Below, piece after piece: positions 54,438-63,788 of a DNA stretch of 64,000 nt. The DNA lies in NCBI GenBank assembly GCA_026981855.1, contig JALSIB010000006.1, positions 1 to 64,000 on the forward strand, given 5' to 3'. Each line of letters starts with the position of its first letter. The stretch's first letter is position 1. The stretch is from Methylothermaceae bacterium (GTDB taxonomy: Bacteria > Pseudomonadota > Gammaproteobacteria > Methylococcales > Methylothermaceae). The notes beneath the pieces are model-generated. The model made no database searches, was not told the origin of the DNA, and worked only from the letters and a program-made list of their open reading frames with translations. The position numbers were made by a program, and so were the translations under genes.

Positions 54438-56126
54438 ATGGCTGAATTTGAACTGGAAATCGGACAATATTCGGAAACCGGGCGCAAGCGGGAAAACCAG
54501 GACTCGTTCGGAATCCTGATTCCCGACGAACCGGAGATCACCTACAAAGGGATCGCCGCCGTCATCGCCGATGGCGTGAGCGGCTGCGAAGACGGCAAGA
54601 TGGCCAGCGAGAGCTGCGTCAAAAGCCTGCTTCACGATTATTACGCCACGCCGGACTCCTGGAGCGTCAAACGCTCCGTGGAAAAGGTGCTGCTGGCCAC
54701 CAACCGCTGGCTCCACGGCCAGGGGAGCCAGCCCGGCACGTTGGCGAGCACCCTCAGCGCCCTGGTCGTCAAATCCAATACGGGGCACCTTTTTCATATC
54801 GGCGACAGCCGCATCTACCGGTTGAGAAAAAACCGGCTCGAGCAGCTGACCCAGGATCACAGCTGGGGCAGCGGGGAAAACCAATATCTGTCGCGGGCCA
54901 TGGGCATCGACCTGCGGCTGGACATCGATCACCGCACCCTGCCGATAGAGCCCGGCGACGTCTTCGTCTTCACCACCGACGGCGTCCACGAATTCGTCCC
55001 CGCCGAAGCGATCGTCGACGCCATCCACAGTCACGACGACCTGGCCGCGGCCGCCGAAACCCTGGTACGGCAGGCATTCGAGGCGGACAGCCCGGACAAC
55101 CTCACCTGCCAGATCGTCCGCTTCAACCGTCTGCCCGTTCCCACGGAGCAGGAGGTGCTGCTCAAACTCTCCGAGCTGCCCTTCCCGCCGCTGCTGGAAG
55201 CAGGGATGAAACTGGACGGTTACCGGATCGTGCGGGAAATCAGCGCCAGCAAACGGGTCCAGATCTACCAGGCCATCGACGAAGAAACCGGAGACCCGGT
55301 GGTGCTCAAGACCCCCTCGCCCAACTTCGAGGACGATCCGATCTACATCGACCTGTTCTCCCATGAAGAATGGGTCGGCAGCCGCATCGACAGTCCCCAG
55401 GTGATGAAGGTCTTCAAACCCCGCCGGCGGCGCTCCTACCTCTATCTGGTGAGCGAATACATCGAAGGGGAAACCCTGCGCCAATGGATGGATGAACATC
55501 CGGAACGCGCTTTCCAGCAGGTGCGCGACCTCGTCAACCAGATCGCCAGGGGATTGATGGCTTTCCACCGTCTGGAGATGCTGCATCAGGATCTGAAACC
55601 GGACAACATCATGATCGACCAGAGCGGCATTCTGAAGCTGATCGATTTCGGTTCGGTCAAGATCGCCGGCCTGGAAGAGATCAGCAGCCCCCTGGAGCGC
55701 ATTCACCTGCTGGGCACCAAACATTACGCCGCGCCGGAATATTTTCTCGGTTATGCCGGCAGCCAGCGCTCGGACCAGTTTTCCCTCGCGGTCATCGCCT
55801 ACGAACTGCTCACCGGCCACCTGCCCTACGGGGAGAAATACGGAGAAGGCAACATCACCCGCATCCGCTACACCTCGGCCCGCTCCTGGAACCCGGAGAT
55901 TCCGGTCTGGATGGACCGGGCGCTGGAGAAAGCGCTGAGCGTCGATCCGGACAAACGCTACGAGACGCTCACCGAATTCCTCCACGATCTGGAGAAACCC
56001 AACCCCCGCTTCCTGCAACAGGACCGCCAACCCCTGATCGAACGCAATCCGGTGGCGTTCTGGCGCGTCCTGGCGACGATCTCGCTGGGGGTCAACCTCA
56101 TCCTGGCGGTGCTGCTGCTACTTTGA
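54438..56126 (+). CDS. Bifunctional PP2C phosphatase / Ser-Thr protein kinase
   Basis: 562 aa. Residues 1-240: PP2C phosphatase (DSFG, VIADGVSG with metal-binding D45-G46, GDSRIYR, FTTDGVHE, SPDNLTC). Residues 255-525: kinase (VVLKTPSP Lys, HQDLKPDNIM with Asp at about 385, DFGSVK, APEYF), with HQD in place of HRD. A C-terminal transmembrane helix anchors it to the inner membrane. In several proteobacteria such a fusion sits with nitrate-assimilation transport genes, so it may control NarK or Nas by phosphorylation. Confidence 0.9.
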   Translation: MAEFELEIGQYSETGRKRENQDSFGILIPDEPEITYKGIAAVIADGVSGCEDGKMASESCVKSLLHDYYATPDSWSVKRSVEKVLLATNRWLHGQGSQPGTLASTLSALVVKSNTGHLFHIGDSRIYRLRKNRLEQLTQDHSWGSGENQYLSRAMGIDLRLDIDHRTLPIEPGDVFVFTTDGVHEFVPAEAIVDAIHSHDDLAAAAETLVRQAFEADSPDNLTCQIVRFNRLPVPTEQEVLLKLSELPFPPLLEAGMKLDGYRIVREISASKRVQIYQAIDEETGDPVVLKTPSPNFEDDPIYIDLFSHEEWVGSRIDSPQVMKVFKPRRRRSYLYLVSEYIEGETLRQWMDEHPERAFQQVRDLVNQIARGLMAFHRLEMLHQDLKPDNIMIDQSGILKLIDFGSVKIAGLEEISSPLERIHLLGTKHYAAPEYFLGYAGSQRSDQFSLAVIAYELLTGHLPYGEKYGEGNITRIRYTSARSWNPEIPVWMDRALEKALSVDPDKRYETLTEFLHDLEKPNPRFLQQDRQPLIERNPVAFWRVLATISLGVNLILAVLLLL

Positions 56127-56137
56127 ATTCGCCCCGG

Positions 56138-57247
56138 CTATCGGCTCCGGCGGTTCAGGGGCGCCATCAAATGGATGAACCGGCAAAGCAGGGAAACCCC
56201 CACCGGATCACCCACCGCCAGGCGGTTCCGCTCCGCCACATGCAAGGGCAGGTCCAGATGAAGACGTTTTTCGGGGGCGGCGACGGGCGCCAGCACGACC
56301 TGGGCGCGGCCGCCGAAACGGACGATCTCGACGATATGCCCCCGCACGGGGTTCTCGCGCACGCCGCGCGAAGGCCGCCGGCGTGAATGCAGCAGCAGCC
56401 CGGCTGGGGGAATGCACCAGTCGACCGTGGCGTCGACCTGGATGGATTCGCGCCACGGGGCTTCCAGTTCTCCCCCTTCCCACCTCAGACGGCAGCGGCC
56501 CCGTACCCTGTCCACGGCGATCACCCGCCCCCGGAAAAGATTGCGTATGTCCACCAGCCGCGCCGCCTCCGCATCGACGGGACGCAGCATGACCTCGGAC
56601 GGCGATCCCTGCTGCAAAATCCGGCCCCGGTGGATCAGCGCCATCCGGTCGGCCAGCATCTCGGCCTCCTCCAGGTCGTGGGTGACCAGAATCATGGGAA
56701 TCTGCAACGTGCGCTTGAGCTCGGCCATCTCCAGCCGCAAACGCCGGCGGGTGACCTGGTCCACCGCCGAGAAGGGCTCGTCGAGCAGAATCACGGCAGG
56801 GTCGCGCATCATCGCCCTGGCCAGCGCCACCCGTTGCCGCTGGCCGCCGGACAACGCATCGGGGCGACGATCCTCCAGTCCCGCCAGATGAACCCGCCGC
56901 AACCACCGGCGCGCCTTTTCCCTGGCGCGATCACCGGGCAGGCGGCAGGCCAGCGTCAGGTTCTGCAACACCGTCAGATGGGGAAACAGGGCGTAATCCT
57001 GGAAGACGAACCCCACCCGCCGGCGCTGCGGCGACAGGGCGATTCCGAGGGCGTCGTCCAGCCACACCTCACCGCCGCACACGATCCTGCCGGCGGGATG
57101 GTGCAGGCCGGCGATGCAGCGCAGCACCGAGGTCTTGCCACTACCCGAAGGCCCCACCAACGCCAACAGCTCACCTTGGCCGCAATGGAGCCCGACTTCC
57201 AGGGGAATCGGGCGGAGCTGGCGGATGTCGACCTGCAACCGCTTCAT
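56138..57247 (-). CDS. modC: Molybdate ABC transporter, ATP-binding protein
   Basis: 369 aa. Walker A GPSGSGKTS, signature LSGGQRQRVALARA, Walker B VILLDEPF, H-loop THD; a C-terminal MOP-like domain (about 290-369) that binds oxyanion. ATGA overlap with modB. Molybdate is needed for Nar and Nas. Confidence 0.9.
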   Translation of the reverse strand: MKRLQVDIRQLRPIPLEVGLHCGQGELLALVGPSGSGKTSVLRCIAGLHHPAGRIVCGGEVWLDDALGIALSPQRRRVGFVFQDYALFPHLTVLQNLTLACRLPGDRAREKARRWLRRVHLAGLEDRRPDALSGGQRQRVALARAMMRDPAVILLDEPFSAVDQVTRRRLRLEMAELKRTLQIPMILVTHDLEEAEMLADRMALIHRGRILQQGSPSEVMLRPVDAEAARLVDIRNLFRGRVIAVDRVRGRCRLRWEGGELEAPWRESIQVDATVDWCIPPAGLLLHSRRRPSRGVRENPVRGHIVEIVRFGGRAQVVLAPVAAPEKRLHLDLPLHVAERNRLAVGDPVGVSLLCRFIHLMAPLNRRSR

Positions 57248-57897
57248 CGCCGCCGTTCGACGGCGAACACCGCCATCACCGCGATCAGGGAGAATCCCAG
57301 AAGAAACAGCGACATCCTCGCTGCGGCTGCCTCGTCGAAAGCCTGCACCCGGTCGTAGATGGCCACCGCCAGCGTCCGCGTCCGCCCCGGCATGTTCCCC
57401 CCCACCATCAACACCACCCCGAATTCCCCCAGGGTGTGGGCGAAACTCAGGACCAGGGCGGACAACAGCCCCCCCCGCGCCAGGGGAAGCTCGATCTTCC
57501 AGAAGGTGCGCCACGGCCCCAGCCCGCTGCACCAGGCAGCCTCGCGCAGCTGCGGGGGAATCGCCTGGAAGGCCCGCAGCAAGGGCTGGACGGCGAAAGG
57601 AAGGCTGTAGACGAGGGAAGCCAGCACCAGGCCGGGAAAGGAAAAGACCAGGGTGGCGCCGGTCGTCTCCATGAGCCAGCGTCCCAAGGGGGCACCGGGA
57701 TTGAAGAACGACAGAAAATAAAATCCCAGCACACTGGGCGGGAGCACCAGCGGCAGGGCGATCACCGATTCGAGTACCAGACGGCCGGGAAACCGCCGCC
57801 AGGCCAGAAGACGCGCCAGCAGCAGCGCCAGAGGAAGCAGCAAGACCACGGTCCACCCGGCCAGCCTGATCGAAACCCAGAGCGCCTGCCAGTCCAT
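57244..57897 (-). CDS. modB: Molybdate ABC transporter, permease
   Basis: 217 aa with five or six helices and the EAA-like loop EAAWCSGLGPWRTFWKIELPLARGGLLS that contacts ModC. The ATG at 57897 shares one base with the modA stop. Confidence 0.9.
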   Translation of the reverse strand: MDWQALWVSIRLAGWTVVLLLPLALLLARLLAWRRFPGRLVLESVIALPLVLPPSVLGFYFLSFFNPGAPLGRWLMETTGATLVFSFPGLVLASLVYSLPFAVQPLLRAFQAIPPQLREAAWCSGLGPWRTFWKIELPLARGGLLSALVLSFAHTLGEFGVVLMVGGNMPGRTRTLAVAIYDRVQAFDEAAAARMSLFLLGFSLIAVMAVFAVERRR

Positions 57898-58682
57898 CAG
57901 CGCCGGCCCGCACCGTCCCCGGAAGATGGACACGCGCCCACGCTTTCCGCCTTCATTTCCGTGGCACAGCTCCCAAGACGGTCACGAACGAAGGTGTAGA
58001 AAGCATGCTCGGCGGCGGTGGCGCCGCACAGAAGAACCATCGTCAAGGGCGTCGGCCGGTACAGGCTTCGTTCCACCGCCACCCACCGCCCCCGTTGCCC
58101 GAAGGGAGCGGATTGGACGAGATGGCGTGGCAACAGGGCCGCATCCACCGCCCCTGAAAGCGCCATCTGCGCCGCCTGGGCCGCGCTCTCGCCATACACC
58201 ACCCGTCCTTGCAGTGGCTGCCATACACTGGCCTTCTCCAAGGCATGACGGGCCACTCTGCCAAAAGGGGCCACCGCCGGATCGGCAATCGCCAGATGGC
58301 GCGGGGGCGATCGTTTCAGCCCCATGAGGGAAGCATCGAGTGGAACCTTGGCGCCCTTCGGCACATACAGCACCAGATATCCCTCGCCGATGACCACGGG
58401 TCCTTCGCAAATACGCCCATCCCGCTCCAGAGGCCGCAGAAATTCCGGCGCCGCGCTGAAGAAAAGCGCGTAGGGCGCGCCATGGCGAATCTGCTGCACC
58501 AGCGTTCCCGAAGCGGCATAGACCAGACGCACCTCGGCATCGCGGACGTGCTGCCGGTAATCCTGGCGTACTCTTTCCAGTACCGGCCGCAGGCTGGATG
58601 CCGCCGCGGCGGTGATGGTTGCGGCAAAGGCCGGAAACGGGCGGAAAAGCCACCACAAGAGGCCGATCACGACGACGACCAT
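57897..58682 (-). CDS. modA: Molybdate ABC transporter, periplasmic binding protein
   Basis: 261 aa. Signal peptide cleaved after AFA (about 20); ATITAAAASSLRPVLERV is the mature ModA-type start, and YAASGTLVQQIRHGAPYALFFSAA contains the serine oxyanion ligands. The ATG at 58682 fits the signal peptide. No ModE is adjacent. The IS element lies about 100 bases upstream, so the promoter is in that short gap. Confidence 0.86.
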   Translation of the reverse strand: MVVVVIGLLWWLFRPFPAFAATITAAAASSLRPVLERVRQDYRQHVRDAEVRLVYAASGTLVQQIRHGAPYALFFSAAPEFLRPLERDGRICEGPVVIGEGYLVLYVPKGAKVPLDASLMGLKRSPPRHLAIADPAVAPFGRVARHALEKASVWQPLQGRVVYGESAAQAAQMALSGAVDAALLPRHLVQSAPFGQRGRWVAVERSLYRPTPLTMVLLCGATAAEHAFYTFVRDRLGSCATEMKAESVGACPSSGDGAGRR

Positions 58683-58786
58683 ACACCGGCGGAACCCCCC
58701 GCCCCGGTAGACGATCACCGAGGATTCAGACAATGGCCGCGCTCCCCATGAAAACCATGGGCACAGAACCACCCACTCCGGTTGAA

Positions 58787-58960
58787 TTGACATCCTCCCC
58801 TCCCTTTAGGGAGGGGATTCCTTCCTGCCACCACGCCTGGGCGGGCGTTAGATCCTGCCAAAGCAGGACTCGCCGAAAATTTCGGCGAACAGGCGATCCG
58901 GGCTGTGGCTGGAAAGCCATCCCTCCAGCCACCCGGCGGAAGCATCCGCCGTGTCCCACC
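58787..58960 (-). ncRNA. Predicted omega RNA overlapping the tnpB 3' end
   Basis: In this family the reRNA/omega RNA is encoded across the 3' end of tnpB and the right-end hairpin, with the guide taken from flanking DNA. The guide would be the minus-strand bases just below 58787, next to the modA promoter. Predicted by analogy only. Confidence 0.35.
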
Positions 58961-60140
58961 CTTCGTCGCGCAACTTTTCCATCCCGCGCGAGAGGATGTT
59001 GTACGCTCCCACCTGATCGGCATGGGCGCTAAAGCCGCATTCCACACACCGGAACGTCGGTTGGTCGGGCCGGTTGTCCGGATCGGTGTGTCCGCACCGG
59101 GGGCAACGCTGGGAGGTGTGGTGCGGCGCCACCTTCACCAGCATCCCACCCCGCCAGGACAGCTTGTACCGAAGCATCTCCACCAGCATCCCCCAGCCCT
59201 GGTCCAGGATGGACTTGTTGAGACCCGATTTGGCGCGAACGTTCCGCCCTGGTTCGTCCACCGTCCCCCGGGCGCTTCGGGTCATGGACCGGACCTTCAG
59301 ATCCTCCACCACGATGACTGCGTGGTTCTTGCAAAGCCTCGTGGTCAGTTTCTGAAGCAGGTCGTAGCGCACGTTGGCAATGTGTTCGTGCAGCCGGGTG
59401 ATACGGCGCTTCTGCTGGTACCAGTTCCTGGAAAACCGTTTCTTCCGGGAAAGCTTGCGTTGTTCCCAGACCAGTTTCTCTTCGAAACGGCGCAGGGGGA
59501 AAAGTGGATCGATCCGCGTTCCGTCCACCAGGGTGGCGAGGTGCTTCACCCCAAGGTCCAGGGCGGTGATCGAAAGCTTGGACAAGGGCAGCTCCTGTTC
59601 CACCTCCACCTGGATGGACACGTACCAATGCCCGGCCCTTCGAGTGACGGTGGCGTTCTTGACCATCCCTTCAATCTCTCGCGTCTTTCGGAATTTCACC
59701 CGGCCCACCTTGGGCAGAAAAATTTTCGGAAGCCGCCTTCTGCCCGCCTCGTCCCAAACTCGAAGGTCCAGCTTGATCTGGTTTGGATCGGGATAGCGCA
59801 AGGAGTCGTGAACGCCCCGTTTCCTGAAAGCGGGAAAACCCTTGGGATTGTTCCGATCCAGCCCTTCCCAAATAGCCTGATCCAGCCGCTTCAACGCCTG
59901 CTGCTGGGTATGGACCGGCCCCTGGCGCAGAAACCCGTATTCTTCACTGGACCGCCACAGAGTCAGGTATTTGGCCAGATCGCCATAACGAAGCAGCGGA
60001 ACACCCCCATCCAACCGGCGCTTTTGCAGCTCCAGGGCCTTGTTCCAGACGAACCGGGCCTGGCCGCAGAACTGGTGCAGTAACGCCTGTTGCGCCTCGT
60101 CCGGCTCTAATCTGAAACGGTAGGCTTTGCGAATGACCAT
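58848..60140 (-). CDS. tnpB: TnpB RNA-guided nuclease (IS605 OrfB)
   Basis: 430 aa. RuvC residues are intact: D195 (ALDLGVK), E279 (VVEDLKV) and D375 (HADQVGAYNIL). A zinc finger CPRCGH ... CVECGF lies between the last two. Full length with no frameshift, so it may be active. The ATG is at 60140, 22 bases from the divergent tnpA start. The C-terminal 50 residues after the last RuvC motif overlap the presumed RNA scaffold. Confidence 0.92.
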   Translation of the reverse strand: MVIRKAYRFRLEPDEAQQALLHQFCGQARFVWNKALELQKRRLDGGVPLLRYGDLAKYLTLWRSSEEYGFLRQGPVHTQQQALKRLDQAIWEGLDRNNPKGFPAFRKRGVHDSLRYPDPNQIKLDLRVWDEAGRRRLPKIFLPKVGRVKFRKTREIEGMVKNATVTRRAGHWYVSIQVEVEQELPLSKLSITALDLGVKHLATLVDGTRIDPLFPLRRFEEKLVWEQRKLSRKKRFSRNWYQQKRRITRLHEHIANVRYDLLQKLTTRLCKNHAVIVVEDLKVRSMTRSARGTVDEPGRNVRAKSGLNKSILDQGWGMLVEMLRYKLSWRGGMLVKVAPHHTSQRCPRCGHTDPDNRPDQPTFRCVECGFSAHADQVGAYNILSRGMEKLRDEGWDTADASAGWLEGWLSSHSPDRLFAEIFGESCFGRI

Positions 60141-60162
60141 ACCCTAATGATAAACTTGGTCT

Positions 60163-60585
60163 ATGGATAACTCAAGTGAAATAAGGACAGGAAGACACTG
60201 CGTTTTTAACATACATGTCCATTTGGTCTTCGTCACCAGATACCGCCGCGACGTGCTGACTTCCGAAATGCTCGATGAACTGAGAACCATCTTCGAAGGC
60301 GTCTGCCGAGATTTCGAGGCGGAATTGGTGGAATTCAATGGCGAGGCCGACCATGTGCACCTTTTGGTGCATTACCCGCCCAAAGTGGCGGTGTCCCGCC
60401 TGGTCAACAGTTTGAAGGGTGTATCCAGCCGTTTGTTGCGGAAAAAGTATGCCCGTGAGTTGGGGGGTAAACTGTGGAAGGGCAAGCTCTGGTCGCCCAG
60501 TTATTTCGCCGGGAGTTGTGGCGGTGCGCCCATCTCGATCCTCAAGCAGTACATCGAAGCCCAACAGCGTCCCCGGCCGCGCTAA
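60163..60585 (+). CDS. tnpA: IS200/IS605 Y1 transposase TnpA
   Basis: 140 aa. HUH motif H64-V-H66 (DHVHLLVH) and catalytic tyrosine Y130 (KQYIEAQ) are present, so it should excise and insert single-stranded DNA. Divergent from tnpB. Confidence 0.92.
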   Translation: MDNSSEIRTGRHCVFNIHVHLVFVTRYRRDVLTSEMLDELRTIFEGVCRDFEAELVEFNGEADHVHLLVHYPPKVAVSRLVNSLKGVSSRLLRKKYARELGGKLWKGKLWSPSYFAGSCGGAPISILKQYIEAQQRPRPR

Positions 60586-60617
60586 ACACCTCACTCAGGG
60601 GGAGGTGCCGCGCAGCC

Positions 60618-60657
60618 CGCGCCTTATCCCCTCCATTCATGGAGGGGATAAGGCGCG
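60618..60657. repeat. Left-end palindrome of the IS element
   Basis: Two perfect 18-base arms (CGCGCCTTATCCCCTCCA and its complement) around a TTCA loop. Shares CCCCTCC with the right-end hairpin. Confidence 0.75.
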
Positions 60658-60687
60658 GATTTTCCGATCAAGCAAAAGGGATATGAA

Positions 60688-60761
60688 TGGAGGCGGCGGT
60701 CGGAATCGAACCGGCGTACACGGCTTTGCAGGCCGCTGCATAACCACTCTGCCACGCCGCC
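60688..60761 (-). tRNA. tRNA-Cys (GCA)
   Basis: 74 bases including an encoded CCA. Acceptor GGCGGCG/CGCCGCC, anticodon GCA in CCTGCAAAG, T-arm GGTTCGATTCC. It lies directly beside the IS left end. Confidence 0.93.
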
Positions 60762-60775
60762 TGGAACAGGAGACT

Positions 60776-60798
60776 AAAAAAGCCGCATCCTGTGCGGC
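60776..60798 (-). terminator. Terminator after tRNA-Gly
   Basis: On the minus strand GCCGCA-CAGGA-TGCGGC followed by TTTTTT, between the two tRNA genes. Confidence 0.75.
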
Positions 60799-60807
60799 CC
60801 TGGAGAT

Positions 60808-60883
60808 TGGAGCGGGAAACGGGATTCGAACCCGCGACCCCAACCTTGGCAAGGTTGTGCTCTACCAACTGAGCTATTCCCGC
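60808..60883 (-). tRNA. tRNA-Gly (GCC)
   Basis: 76 bases with encoded CCA. Acceptor GCGGGAA/TTCCCGC, anticodon GCC in CTTGCCAAG, T-arm GGTTCGAATCC. Confidence 0.95.
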
Positions 60884-60898
60884 GCTGAACGATCTGGT

Positions 60899-60926
60899 AT
60901 TTTAATCGCTTGACGTTGACTGTCAA
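60899..60926 (-). promoter_or_regulatory. Sigma-70 promoter of tRNA-Gly
   Basis: On the minus strand TTGACA, 16 bases, TAAAAT, ending 15 bases before the tRNA. Confidence 0.7.
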
Positions 60927-61028
60927 GAGACAGTTTTCGATTTTTGCACCGGAAACTTCACCGGCGAAGGGAACGCGCGCCATTTTTCGAACCCGAAGTC
61001 CGCCTGCCCACGACAAACGAGAGAAGCC

Positions 61029-61568
61029 ATGGCCGAAGTGAGCGAAAAAATCGAAATCATCCAGGGAGACATCACCCGCCTCGAGGTCGATGCCATCGTC
61101 AACGCCGCCAACACCACGCTGCTCGGCGGCGGCGGGGTGGATGGCGCCATCCACCGGGCGGCGGGCCCCCGGCTGCTGGAGGAATGCCGCCGCCTCGGCG
61201 GCTGTCCCACAGGCAAAGCCAAGGCCACCGACGGCTATCGGCTGCCGGCCAGGTACGTGTTCCACACGGTTGGCCCGGTATGGCAGGGAGGCGCACATCA
61301 CGAAGACGACCTGCTGGCCTCTTGTTACCGCGAGTGCATGAAGCTGGCCCAAGAGTATCGAGTCAGAACCATCGCCTTCCCCGCGATCTCCTGCGGGGTG
61401 TATCATTTCCCGGTGGAACGCGCCGCCCGCATTGCCATTTCGACCTTGCTGGACTGCCTGAAGGACAAGCCGGAAATGGAAAAGATCTACCTGGTGTGCT
61501 TCGATCCACAAACCTATCAAACCTATCGGAAAGTTCTCCGGGAGTTGACCCACCATGCCAACGATTGA
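61029..61568 (+). CDS. Macrodomain O-acetyl-ADP-ribose deacetylase
   Basis: 179 aa YmdB-like macrodomain: [34 protein letters not shown] is the ADP-ribose site and [11 protein letters not shown] the second loop. It hydrolyses O-acetyl-ADP-ribose or removes ADP-ribose from proteins or nucleic acid. It overlaps the aminopeptidase gene by 14 bases. Confidence 0.9.
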   Translation: MAEVSEKIEIIQGDITRLEVDAIVNAANTTLLGGGGVDGAIHRAAGPRLLEECRRLGGCPTGKAKATDGYRLPARYVFHTVGPVWQGGAHHEDDLLASCYRECMKLAQEYRVRTIAFPAISCGVYHFPVERAARIAISTLLDCLKDKPEMEKIYLVCFDPQTYQTYRKVLRELTHHAND

Positions 61569-62880
61569 TCCCGCCCAGCGCCGGCAGGCCGAATCCTTGC
61601 TGCGCTTCATCGATTCCTCCCCCAGCCCCTGGCATGCGGCGACCACCATGGCGGAATGGCTGGAAGAGGAAGGCTTCCACAACCTGGACGAACGCGGCCA
61701 CTGGAACCTCGCCCCCCGCGGCCGCTATTACGTATTGCGTGACGACTCGTCGATCATCGCCTTCATCCTCGGCACCGACTCCGTGGACCGGGCGGGACTG
61801 CGCATCGTCGGCGCCCATACCGACTCTCCCGGCCTGCGCCTCAAACCCCGGCCGGCGGAAGCCGCCGATCCGATGCTGAGGCTCGGGGTGGAAATCTACG
61901 GCAGCCCGATCCTCGCCACCTGGAGCGACCGGGATCTGAGCCTGGCCGGCCGCGTGGCCCTGCGCCACCAACCGCCCACGGTTTGCCTGATCGATTTCGA
62001 AACGCCGCTGCTGCGGCTGCCCAACCTCGCCATCCACATGAACCGCAAGGTCAACGAGGAAGGATTGAAGTTCGACAGGCAAAGCGAGCTGCCCCTGCTG
62101 CTGGCCGTTCTGGAGCGGGAAATTCCACCGGAGACGCGATTCATCGAGCTGCTGGCGGAAAGGCTCGACTGCGATCCGGAAACCATCGGCGGCTGGGAGC
62201 TGAATGTCTATGACACCCAGCGAGGCGCCTTCTGGGGCCCCGATCAGGAATTCATCGCCAGCGCCCGTCTCGACAACCTCGCCTCCTGCCACGCAGCCCT
62301 GGCGGCCATGCTGCTCGAGGACGAAACCGCCGCGACCCGGGTCTGCGCCCTGTTCGACCACGAGGAGGTGGGCTCGGAAAGCTTCAAGGGCGCTGGGGGA
62401 GCCTTCCTGGAAGACACGCTCAACCGCCTGTTCGCCACCCTCGGCATCGATGAAGTCGCCAGACACCAGGCCCTGGCGGCCAGCTTCCTCATCAGCGCCG
62501 ACATGGCCCACGCCTATCAGCCCAATTTCCCCAAGGGATACGACCCCGGCCACAAAGCGGTCGTCAACCGGGGCCCTGTCATCAAGACCAACGCCAATCT
62601 CCGCTACACCACCGAATCTTTCTCCCAGGCCCTGTTTTGCGACTGGTGCGAACAAGCCGACGTCCCGTGGCAGCACTACGTCCACCGCAGCGACCTTCCC
62701 TGCGGCAGCACCATCGGCCCCATGACCTCGGCCAGACTGGGAATCCGCAGTATCGACGTCGGCAATCCCCTGTGGGCCATGCACAGCATCCGGGAAAGCG
62801 CCGGCGTCATCGACCATTCCCACATGATTCGGGTACTGGAACGGTTTTTCGCCAGCCCCCGGATCCCCGTCAACGGCTGA
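61555..62880 (+). CDS. M18-family aminopeptidase
   Basis: 441 aa. Metal-binding and catalytic motifs of M18 are readable: [50 protein letters not shown] and the C-terminal [15 protein letters not shown] zinc enzyme removing N-terminal acidic or neutral residues in the cytoplasm. Translationally coupled to the macrodomain gene. Confidence 0.92.
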   Translation: MPTIDPAQRRQAESLLRFIDSSPSPWHAATTMAEWLEEEGFHNLDERGHWNLAPRGRYYVLRDDSSIIAFILGTDSVDRAGLRIVGAHTDSPGLRLKPRPAEAADPMLRLGVEIYGSPILATWSDRDLSLAGRVALRHQPPTVCLIDFETPLLRLPNLAIHMNRKVNEEGLKFDRQSELPLLLAVLEREIPPETRFIELLAERLDCDPETIGGWELNVYDTQRGAFWGPDQEFIASARLDNLASCHAALAAMLLEDETAATRVCALFDHEEVGSESFKGAGGAFLEDTLNRLFATLGIDEVARHQALAASFLISADMAHAYQPNFPKGYDPGHKAVVNRGPVIKTNANLRYTTESFSQALFCDWCEQADVPWQHYVHRSDLPCGSTIGPMTSARLGIRSIDVGNPLWAMHSIRESAGVIDHSHMIRVLERFFASPRIPVNG

Positions 62881-62951
62881 CCCGCGCCATTTCGGGCAAA
62901 ACGCCCCGGCCCGCCCTCTCCTGACGGGAGAAAGGCCGGGACTGATAACGA

Positions 62952-63440
62952 TTAGCGGGTAACCTCCCCGACCGCCTGACCGATCGCCTTCGTTCCCTTT
63001 TCAGCTTCCATGGCGGCCTGATCCACGGCAGAGGCGGCAGCCTCCTTGGCCTTTTCGGCTTTTGCTGCGGCCTGATCCCCAATAGCCTCGGCCGTTTCCT
63101 TGGCCTGGTCCGCCGTCTCGGCCACCGCGTCCGCCGCCTGTTCGGCCTTCTGCTTCAGGCTCTGCCCCAATTCGGACAGACCTTTCTCCGTCGCCGTGGC
63201 CGCCTCTTCCGTCTTGGAAACGGCTTCACCGAGCTTCTGCTCCACCGTGGCAGCCTCTTTCCGGGCGCCCTCCCCAACCGCCTGTACCGACTGGGACTTG
63301 ACTTCAAAAGGGTTTTCACCAGCCGCCTGACTGGTCGCAGCCCCTTCCTCCACCTTGCCGGCCCGCTCCTGGCCTTCCTGCTTGCCGCAAGCAGACAACA
63401 CCATGAATCCACTCAAAGCGATGTACAACATGAAACGCAT
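62952..63440 (-). CDS. Alanine-rich coiled-coil lipoprotein
   Basis: 162 aa. The lipobox VLSAC (Cys18) follows a hydrophobic signal, so it is a lipoprotein. The rest is Ala/Glu/Lys/Gln-rich with a heptad-like pattern, predicting a long helix or coiled coil. The ATG at 63440 has GGAGGAG/AAGG upstream. Function unknown. Confidence 0.72.
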   Translation of the reverse strand: MRFMLYIALSGFMVLSACGKQEGQERAGKVEEGAATSQAAGENPFEVKSQSVQAVGEGARKEAATVEQKLGEAVSKTEEAATATEKGLSELGQSLKQKAEQAADAVAETADQAKETAEAIGDQAAAKAEKAKEAAASAVDQAAMEAEKGTKAIGQAVGEVTR

Positions 63441-63685
63441 AACCTTATCTCCTCCCGATTTTTCCTTACACACGAATTCTGCGGCCCCTTGTCCGGTCCG
63501 CCCGGATCGAGAGACCGCCCAATAGCAAACGGAAACACCTTGCCCAAGCAACCTCCCGCCCCAGACAACCGCGACCTCTTCCCCCTGGAAATCAATGAGG
63601 AGAATGAAGCCGCCCGCTCATCACAGCAGAATTCGGAGCCCGGTTCAAGTTCGGCACCAGGAAATTCAGCTCTACAGCGGAAATC

Positions 63686-63739
63686 ATGTCATATATGTGT
63701 AATCACATTGTCATTTTCCGTAAACGAGGGGGCTATAGA
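63686..63739 (+). promoter_or_regulatory. Pho box and promoter of the alkaline phosphatase gene
   Basis: Three PhoB half-sites (GTCAT at 63688, GTAAT at 63699, GTCAT at 63710) are spaced exactly 11 bases apart. A TATAGA -10 element is at 63734-63739. The remainder of the 348-base gap (63441-63788) holds the lipoprotein promoter and nothing else recognised. Confidence 0.75.
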
Positions 63740-63788
63740 GTTTCTCCGTCCGATTCGGGCTCAAATGTTTCAAACCGGGAGAATAACG

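Larger units (their letters stand above)
58787..60666 (-). mobile_element. IS200/IS605-family element with divergent tnpA and tnpB
   Basis: About 1.9 kb. Contains an intact Y1 transposase gene and an intact tnpB, head to head. The right end carries a hairpin CCCCTCCC-TTTA-GGGAGGGG (58797-58816) followed on the minus strand by GGATGTCAA, common for this family. The left end has an 18-base-pair palindrome (60618-60657) and a smaller hairpin (60590-60608). A TTGAT lies just outside the left end. Boundaries are estimated, since these elements make no target duplication. Confidence 0.75.

Noticed and set aside
58683-58847. A small gene between modA and tnpB
   Set aside because: Open frames there are short; the stretch is explained by the modA promoter and the IS right end.
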